A stretch of DNA of 10,286 nt from Actinomycetospora sp. (lineage in GTDB: Bacteria; Actinomycetota; Actinomycetes; Mycobacteriales; Pseudonocardiaceae), in NCBI GenBank assembly GCA_025925615.1, contig JAICLN010000122.1:1-10286 (forward strand), in the 5' to 3' direction. The first letter of the stretch is position 1, and every line of letters begins with the position of its first letter. Positions 5,514 through 10,286 of this stretch are shown here, piece by piece. The notes under the pieces are model-generated. The model made no database searches and was not told the DNA's origin. It saw nothing but the letters and a program-made list of their open reading frames with translations. The position numbers and the translations under genes are program-made.

Positions 5514-6425
5514 GTGGCCGCGAGCGCGGAGGGCGACGAGAGGTCGACCTCCTGGCTGCGGGCGCTGGCCGTGCTCGAGATCCTCGGGGAACCGACAGGA
5601 GCGGGGGGCATGGGGGTCGTGGAGCTCGCCCGCCGTCTCGGCCGCGACAAGGCGCAGGTCTCGCGCATGCTCCGGGCCCTCGCCGTCGCGGGGTACGTGG
5701 AGCGCGAGCCCCGGTCGGCGCGCTACCGCCTCGGGGCCCGGCTCTTCGCGCTCGCGGCGTACGCCGTCGACGCGCGGCTGCGCGACGAGGCCGACGCGCT
5801 GGTGGAGCGCGAGTCCACGCACCTCGGCGAGCGCGTCGAGGTGGGGATCCGCAGCGGCGGCTTCGTCGTCACCCTCGCCAGCGTCGCGCCCGACGTCGAG
5901 CTGCGGGCCCAGGGCTGGGTGGGTCGCGCGATGCCGCTGTCCACCTCGGCCGGGGGACGGGCGCTGCTCTTCGACCACGCCGACGACGCCGTGGCCCGCT
6001 TGATCGCCCCCGACGGGCTCGAGGGCGCGGGCCCCGCGGCGCCCCGCTCCCTCGACGACCTGCTGGAACGGCTGCGCGACGACCGCCGGCGCGGGTGGGC
6101 ACTCGCGCAGCAGGAGTCGGGGCGCGACCTCGTCGCGGTCGCCGCCCCGGTCCGCGACGCCACGCGCCGCATCGTCGCCGCCGTCTCGGCGAGCGGACCC
6201 GGCACCCGGCTCGTGCCGGCCCTGCCGGGCGCCTCGGCTGCCGTGCTGCGCGCGGCCGACGAGCTCTCCGCCGCGCTCGGACACGGCGTCGTGCCCAGCC
6301 CGCGGCGGCCGCGACGACGGCCGTTCACCGCCGCCACCGGGGCCGGAGACCCCGCCGTCCCGGCACCGCGCCGGCCCCGTCCCGACGACGACCCCCACCC
6401 CGAACAGCCGGGAGAGGCGCCATGA
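5514..6425 (+). CDS. IclR-family transcriptional regulator
   Basis: The 303-residue product has an N-terminal winged helix-turn-helix at about residues 15-75 (LRALAVLEILGE, then VVELARRLGRDKAQVSRMLRALAVAGYVERE). A C-terminal IclR effector domain follows from about 80 to 255 (VEVGIRSGGFVVTLASV, then GRAMPLSTSAGGRALLF, then GWALAQQESGRDLVAVAAPVRD). The start is GTG 5514 with GGAGAGGG at 5501-5508. IclR proteins are dimers or tetramers that sense small metabolites through the C-terminal domain and act on adjacent operons. The gene is divergent from the ligase/ComA operon and overlaps the transporter ATPase gene by 4 bases (ATGA), so it is first in the transporter operon and probably autoregulated. 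The last 45 or so residues are an unusual Pro/Arg/Asp-rich tail beyond the normal domain end. The inducer is unknown. Confidence 0.9.
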   Translation: MAASAEGDERSTSWLRALAVLEILGEPTGAGGMGVVELARRLGRDKAQVSRMLRALAVAGYVEREPRSARYRLGARLFALAAYAVDARLRDEADALVERESTHLGERVEVGIRSGGFVVTLASVAPDVELRAQGWVGRAMPLSTSAGGRALLFDHADDAVARLIAPDGLEGAGPAAPRSLDDLLERLRDDRRRGWALAQQESGRDLVAVAAPVRDATRRIVAAVSASGPGTRLVPALPGASAAVLRAADELSAALGHGVVPSPRRPRRRPFTAATGAGDPAVPAPRRPRPDDDPHPEQPGEAP

Positions 6426-7417
6426 CCACCACCGAACGACCCGCGGCCGACATCGTGTTCGACCACGTCACCAAGCGGTACCCGGGCCAGGAGGAGCCCG
6501 CGCTCGACGACCTCTCCCTGACGATCCCGGCGGGGGAGACCTGTTGCCTGGTCGGCCCCTCGGGCGGCGGCAAGACGACCGCGATGAAGCTGGTCAACCG
6601 GCTCATCGACTTCGAGTCCGGCGACATCACGATCGGCGGGGAGTCCATCCGGTCCGTCGACGTCACCACGCTGCGCCGCGACATCGGCTACGTCATCCAG
6701 CAGGTCGGGCTGTTCCCGCACATGACGATCGCCGGGAACATCGGGGTGATCCCGAACCTGCTCGGCTGGTCGCGCGACCGCATCAAGAAGCGCACCGAGG
6801 AGCTCCTCGACCTCGTCCGGCTCGACCGGGGCTTCGCCACCCGCTACCCCGCGCAGCTCTCCGGCGGCCAGCAGCAGCGCGTCGGGCTCGCCCGGGCGCT
6901 CGCCGTCGACCCGCCGGTGATGCTGATGGACGAGCCCTTCGGCGCCCTCGACCCCATCACCCGCACCGAGATCCAGGACGAGTTCCTCAACCTCGAGAGC
7001 GAGATCTCCAAGACGGTCATCTTCGTCACCCACGACATCGACGAGGCCATCAAGATGGGGGACCGCATCGCCGTGCTCCGGCAGGGCGGGGTCCTTGCCC
7101 AGTACGGCACCGCCGACGAGCTCCTCGCCCACCCCGCCGACGACTACGTCGCCGACTTCGTGGGCGCCGACCGCGGCCTCAAGCGGCTCTCCCTGCGACG
7201 GATGCGGGAGGTCGTGGGGGGCGACGGCGCGGTCAACGGGGCCGCCGCGGTGGCCACCGACGCGCCCGCCGTCGACGCCGAGGCCAGCCTGCGCATCGGG
7301 CTCTCGACGCTGTTCGCGTCCGGGGCGCCGGCGGTCCGGGTCACCGACGGCGACCGGCTGCTCGGCACCGTGACCCTCGACCAGCTGCAGCACGCGGTGG
7401 CGGGGAGCGCCGCATGA
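6422..7417 (+). CDS. ABC transporter ATPase, quaternary-amine/osmoprotectant (OpuCA/ProV) type
   Basis: This is a 331-residue cytoplasmic ATPase that drives the importer encoded downstream. It shows Walker A GPSGGGKT (45-52), the Q-loop IQQVGLFPHMT (92-102), the signature LSGGQQQR (146-153), Walker B VMLMDE (166-171) followed by PFGALD, and the switch histidine His204 in VTHDIDEA. The segment YPAQLSGGQQQRVGLARALA and the MKLVNRLI helix are typical of the glycine betaine/choline branch. After about residue 280 a tail with ASLRIGLSTLFASGAPAVRV and LLGTVTLDQL resembles one CBS motif, where OpuA-type ATPases have two. It overlaps the IclR gene and the first permease by 4 bases each (ATGA both times), so all are one transcript. 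Confidence 0.93.
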   Translation: MTTTERPAADIVFDHVTKRYPGQEEPALDDLSLTIPAGETCCLVGPSGGGKTTAMKLVNRLIDFESGDITIGGESIRSVDVTTLRRDIGYVIQQVGLFPHMTIAGNIGVIPNLLGWSRDRIKKRTEELLDLVRLDRGFATRYPAQLSGGQQQRVGLARALAVDPPVMLMDEPFGALDPITRTEIQDEFLNLESEISKTVIFVTHDIDEAIKMGDRIAVLRQGGVLAQYGTADELLAHPADDYVADFVGADRGLKRLSLRRMREVVGGDGAVNGAAAVATDAPAVDAEASLRIGLSTLFASGAPAVRVTDGDRLLGTVTLDQLQHAVAGSAA

Positions 7418-8127
7418 TCGGGTCCCCCACGCAGGTCATCCCGATCTTCGAGGGCCCCCAGTGCGCGCCGGACGCGACCTTCTGCTGGGACTGGTTCACC
7501 GCGAACTGGGGGACGTTGCTCGGGCCCAGCCTCGTCCAGCACATCTACATCACGCTGATCGCGGTCGTCATCGGGCTCGTGATCTCGCTGGGGGCGGCGC
7601 TCGTCGCGTTCTCGCGGGGCTGGTTCGCCAGCGGCTTCCTCGGGTTCGCGACGTTCCTCTACACGATCCCGTCGCTCGCCTTCTTCCTCATGTTCGTGCC
7701 CATCACCGGGCTCTCCCTCACCACGATCGAGATCGGGCTGACGAGCTACACGCTTCTCCTGCTCTTCCGCAACACGCTCACCGGGCTGCGGACCGTGCCG
7801 CGCAGCGCGGTCGAGGCGGCCGAGGGGATGGGCCTCACCCCGAACCAGATCCTGTTCCGCATCCGGCTCCCGCTCGCCCTGCCCTCGATCATGGCGGGCA
7901 TCCGGATCTCGGTCGTCACCGTGATCTCGCTGGCGACGGTGGCCGCGTCGGTGGCGCCGCTCGGGCTCGGCAAACCGATCTTCGACGCGATCCACACGCT
8001 CTTCTCGACGGAGCTGATCTCGGCGGGGGTCCTGACGATCCTCGTCGCGCTGGCCGCCGACGTCGTCGTCGTGTTCCTGCAGCGCCTCGTGACCCCGTGG
8101 ACCCGCACCGCCCGGAGGACGTCGTGA
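7414..8127 (+). CDS. ABC transporter permease 1, OpuCB/ProW type
   Basis: This 237-residue membrane protein has about six hydrophobic segments, starting with HIYITLIAVVIGLVISLG and ending with VLTILVALAADVVVVFL. The ATPase-coupling EAA loop is clear at EAAEGMGLTPNQILFRIRLPLALPS-type sequence (codons around 7816-7890), with the invariant Gly and the I-x-LP motif. An N-terminal stretch of about 40 residues before the first membrane helix contains two cysteines (Cys17 and Cys24). It starts inside the ATPase stop (ATGA) and ends inside the start of the second permease (GTGA). The family transports glycine betaine, choline, carnitine and related compounds, and some members take ergothioneine or bile acids, so the substrate is open. 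Confidence 0.92.
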   Translation: MIGSPTQVIPIFEGPQCAPDATFCWDWFTANWGTLLGPSLVQHIYITLIAVVIGLVISLGAALVAFSRGWFASGFLGFATFLYTIPSLAFFLMFVPITGLSLTTIEIGLTSYTLLLLFRNTLTGLRTVPRSAVEAAEGMGLTPNQILFRIRLPLALPSIMAGIRISVVTVISLATVAASVAPLGLGKPIFDAIHTLFSTELISAGVLTILVALAADVVVVFLQRLVTPWTRTARRTS

Positions 8128-8828
8128 CCGCGTACTTCGCCTTCTTCGGCGACAACAGCGCCCTGCTCGCCGAGCTCACGCTCGGGCACGTGCTGCTCTC
8201 GGTGGCGGCGCTGCTCATCGCGATCGTCCTCGCGATCCCGCTCGGCGCCTGGATCGGGCACCTGCACCGGTTCTCGTTCCTCGTCGTCAACGTCGGCAAC
8301 GTGCTGCGCTCGCTCCCGACCCTCGCGATCATCGCCATCGGGATCGCCCTCTACGGGTTCGGCGACATCAACATCACCGTCGCGCTGGTGATCCTCGCGT
8401 TCCCGCTGGTGCTCACCAACACCTTCACCGCGGTCGAGAGCGTGGACCCGGGCACCGTCGAGGCGGCCCGCGGGATGGGCATGACCGGCTGGCAGATCCT
8501 CACCCGCGTCGAGCTGCCCTCGTCGATCCCTTTGATCATGAGCGGGATCCGGACGTCGTGGGTGTACGTCGTGGCCACCGCGTACCTCGCGACCTTCGCG
8601 GGCCGGCAGGGAACGCTCGGCGACATCATCAGCAACATCGAGGGCTACGACCTCGCCGGTGTGCTCGCCGCGGCGACGATCTCGATCGTCCTCGCCTTCC
8701 TCGGCGACGCCCTGCTCGGGCTCGCCGAGCGCGCCCTGACCCCGACCGGCCTGCGGCTCGCCCAGCGGGTCCGGACCACGGGCCCGATCGCGGAGCCGGC
8801 CCCGGCCCCCGCACCGGCCCAGGCGTGA
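8124..8828 (+). CDS. ABC transporter permease 2, OpuCD/ProW type
   Basis: This 234-residue membrane protein pairs with the preceding permease to form the channel. The start is GTG 8124, overlapping the previous stop by 4 bases, with GGAGG at 8113-8117. Hydrophobic segments include VLLSVAALLIAIVLAIPLG, NVGNVLRSLPTLAIIAIGIAL and the last one near VLAAATISIVLAFLGDALLG. The EAA loop reads EAARGMGMTGWQIL followed by ELPSSIP. The motif NVLRSLPTLA is characteristic of OpuC-type permeases. The C-terminus is a short Ala-Pro tail (PAPAPAPAQA). Two different permease genes plus a separate binding protein is the OpuC layout rather than the fused OpuA layout. Confidence 0.92.
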   Translation: MTAYFAFFGDNSALLAELTLGHVLLSVAALLIAIVLAIPLGAWIGHLHRFSFLVVNVGNVLRSLPTLAIIAIGIALYGFGDINITVALVILAFPLVLTNTFTAVESVDPGTVEAARGMGMTGWQILTRVELPSSIPLIMSGIRTSWVYVVATAYLATFAGRQGTLGDIISNIEGYDLAGVLAAATISIVLAFLGDALLGLAERALTPTGLRLAQRVRTTGPIAEPAPAPAPAQA

Positions 8829-8843
8829 CGTCCCCACCGCGGA

Positions 8844-8858
8844 CCGGCCTCCCGCCGG
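8844..8858 (+). other. Small hairpin in the gap before the binding-protein gene
   Basis: CCGGC-CTCCC-GCCGG lies in the 85-base gap between permease 2 and the lipoprotein gene. The same gap carries an 11-bp direct repeat CCCCACCGCGG (8832-8842 and 8877-8887). This is the only sizeable gap in the transporter operon. A processing or attenuation signal that sets a different level of binding protein is possible but unproven. Confidence 0.3.
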
Positions 8859-8913
8859 CCCGCCCCCTGTCTCCGCCCCCACCGCGGCGGGATCGCCAGA
8901 CGAAGGAGAGTCC

Positions 8914-9966
8914 ATGTCCACCACGACCACCGGCCGTCGCCGGCTCCGGAGGCTGTCGCTCGTCGGCGCCACCGCGGCGGCCGCCCTGTTCCTCGCCGCG
9001 TGCGGTGGCGGGGGATCGTCGAGCGCCCCGCCCCCGTCGGGCGCCGCCCCCGCGGGCGCCGACCAGGTCCCGGCCGACGCGGTGTCGGTCACCGCGCAGA
9101 CCGGCCAGGTCCAGCTGCCCGCCGGCAAGCCCGGCGCGGGCAAGCCGACGATCATCATCGGCGACAAGAACTTCCCCGAGGAGTTCGTGCTCGGCCAGCT
9201 CTACGCCCAGGCCCTGCAGGCGAAGGGCTACACGGTCGAGCTCAAGCCGAACATCGGCGGCTCGGAGCTGATCGACACCGCGCTCTCGTCGAACCAGATC
9301 CAGATGTATCCCGAGTACCTCGGCGAGATCGTCACGAGCGTCGCCAAGCAGCCGGCCCCGACCACGGCGTCGGGCACCTACAACGCCGCGAAGCAGTTCG
9401 AGGAGAGCCAGCGCCAGTCCACGGTCCTGCTGCAGACCCCGTTCCAGGACGTCGACACGATCGTCGTCCCCGCGGCGTACGCCCAGCAGCACCAGCTGGC
9501 CGCGGTCCCCGACCTCGGCAAGGTCGGGCCCGGCGGTCAGGGCGTGACCCTCGCCGGTCAGATCGAGTTCAAGACCCGCGCGACCGGTCTCGTCGGCATG
9601 CAGCAGCAGTACGGACTGACCAACGTGGCGTTCCTGTCCACACCGGCCGGTTCGCAGTACCAGGCGCTGGACCAGGGCGCCGCGCAGGCGGCGGACGCGT
9701 TCAGCACCGACTACCAGCTGCTGTCCGGCAAGTACACCTCACTCACGGACCCGAAGGGCATCTTCGGCTTCCAGTACGTGGCGCCGGTCGTCAAGCAGTC
9801 GGTCGTCCAGGCCGAGGGACCCGAGTTCAGCCAGACCCTGAACTGGGTGAGCTCGCTGCTCTCGACGAAGGCCATCCAGGCGCTGAACCAGCAGGTGCAG
9901 GGCAACGGGGCCGACCCGGCCGCCGTGTCGGCTCAGTTCCTCCAGGCCAACGGGGTGAACAAGTAG
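8914..9966 (+). CDS. Substrate-binding lipoprotein of the OpuC/ProX-type importer (OpuAC domain)
   Basis: The 350-residue precursor has an Arg-rich n-region, a hydrophobic stretch and a lipobox (LAAC, Cys30), so it is a lipoprotein anchored outside the membrane. A Gly/Ser/Pro linker follows to about residue 85. The OpuAC domain starts at TIIIGDKNFPEEFVLGQLYAQ, and family marks are NIGGSELIDTAL and IQMYPEYLGEIVTSV. The core then continues through VGMQQQYGL, SQYQALDQGAAQAADAFSTD and the closing VSSLLSTKAIQALNQQV. The start ATG 8914 has a good AAGGAGAG at 8903-8910. It delivers the solute to the two permeases. The aromatic cage that would show a quaternary-amine ligand cannot be assigned with confidence from sequence alone, so osmoprotectants, choline-like compounds or ergothioneine-like thiols remain open. 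Confidence 0.92.
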   Translation: MSTTTTGRRRLRRLSLVGATAAAALFLAACGGGGSSSAPPPSGAAPAGADQVPADAVSVTAQTGQVQLPAGKPGAGKPTIIIGDKNFPEEFVLGQLYAQALQAKGYTVELKPNIGGSELIDTALSSNQIQMYPEYLGEIVTSVAKQPAPTTASGTYNAAKQFEESQRQSTVLLQTPFQDVDTIVVPAAYAQQHQLAAVPDLGKVGPGGQGVTLAGQIEFKTRATGLVGMQQQYGLTNVAFLSTPAGSQYQALDQGAAQAADAFSTDYQLLSGKYTSLTDPKGIFGFQYVAPVVKQSVVQAEGPEFSQTLNWVSSLLSTKAIQALNQQVQGNGADPAAVSAQFLQANGVNK

Positions 9967-9980
9967 GAGTGTCGTAGCCG

Positions 9981-10012
9981 GCGGCCCGGGTCCCTGCGGG
10001 GGTCCGGGCCGC
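9981..10012 (+). terminator. Strong intrinsic hairpin terminator of the transporter operon
   Basis: A continuous 14-bp stem, 12 Watson-Crick and 2 G-U pairs, closes a TGCG loop: the left arm starts GCGGCCCGG at 9981 and the right arm ends CCGGGCCGC at 10012. It lies 14 bases after the binding-protein stop. No U-tract follows, which is usual in high-GC actinobacteria. Confidence 0.85.
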
Positions 10013-10044
10013 TGTGCGTCGGCCGGGCCTGTGGGCAGTTTCCA

Positions 10045-10210
10045 TGATCAGGGGCACTGGGGGCAGGTTCGGTCGGGGTGGGGCGTGAGTGGTGTGCCCG
10101 TGGTCGAAGGGCTCGCCTGAGGTCCCTTGATCGGGGGTACTGAGGGCAGGTTCGGTCGCGGTGGAGCGTGACTGGTGTGCCCGTGGTCGAGGTGCTCGCC
10201 TGATCAGGGG
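10045..10210. repeat. Tandem imperfect 73-bp repeat with a third partial copy
   Basis: Unit A is 10045-10117 and unit B is 10128-10200; 65 of 73 bases agree, and 10 unrelated bases separate them. A third partial copy begins TGATCAGGGG at 10201-10210. Each unit begins TGATC and contains GGCAGGTTCGGTC and TGGTGTGCCCGTGGTCGA. No frame through the units shows coding-type codon use. It occupies most of the 10013-10286 stretch, in which I see no gene I can support; a small hairpin GCTCCG-N6-CGGAGC at 10251-10268 is the only other structure. Confidence 0.85.
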
Positions 10211-10286
10211 CGGGCGGTCAGCGGTCGGTGGCGCGGTGGCTGCCGACGGCGCTCCGGGGCCGCGGAGCCCGCGGGGGATCGGCGCG

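Noticed and set aside
5723..7393. 556-codon open frame on the minus strand across the IclR and ATPase genes
   Set aside because: It mirrors two well-supported genes and yields a low-complexity acidic and arginine-rich peptide, as expected of codon-phase shadows at this GC content.
10218..10286. Possible 3' end of a minus-strand gene (peptide ending SAVGSHRATDR)
   Set aside because: The frame is open to the window edge and its codons are GC-ending, but about 22 codons in such GC-rich DNA are not enough to call a gene.

Overview
The window is very GC-rich. Its genes end almost every codon in G or C, often start with GTG, and are packed with 4-base stop/start overlaps (ATGA or GTGA). This points to a high-GC actinobacterium, and the gene style suits the Pseudonocardiaceae and relatives, though the taxon is an inference. 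Functions below come from motifs and remembered family features; no database search was run.

Layout from left to right. (1) 1-1145, plus strand: the 3' part of a GntR/FCD regulator, translationally coupled to a cysteine hydrolase of the isochorismatase superfamily that resembles N-carbamoylsarcosine/maleamate amidohydrolases. (2) 1273-1623: a small protein I do not recognise, followed by a start-less stretch with coding-like codon use (1641-1775). (3) 1624-1931: the gap between convergent genes, holding two copies of a 48-bp hairpin-forming repeat 75 bp apart. (4) 5195 to 1932, minus strand: a four-gene operon of an acyl-CoA/AMP ligase (ANL superfamily), a full-length ComA-type phosphosulfolactate synthase, a VOC/glyoxalase-fold protein and a small CX5R phosphatase. 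(5) 5196-5513: a divergent control region with several inverted repeats, one overlapping a TTGACA. (6) 5514-9966, plus strand: an IclR regulator followed by a complete OpuC/ProX-type ABC importer (ATPase, two permeases, lipoprotein binding protein), closed by a strong hairpin terminator at 9981-10012. (7) 10013-10286: non-coding, with a tandem 73-bp repeat.

The most interesting part is the ComA operon and its divergent transporter. ComA enzymes join sulfite to phosphoenolpyruvate. Here no ComB or ComC partner is seen, but a phosphatase of another fold, a metal-site VOC protein and a CoA ligase sit in the same operon. The IclR gene lies between this operon and an importer of the quaternary-amine type. 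A working hypothesis is one regulon that imports a small zwitterionic or sulfur compound and makes or handles a C3 sulfonate such as sulfolactate through an unusual route. The operon layout is seen directly; the pathway is inference.
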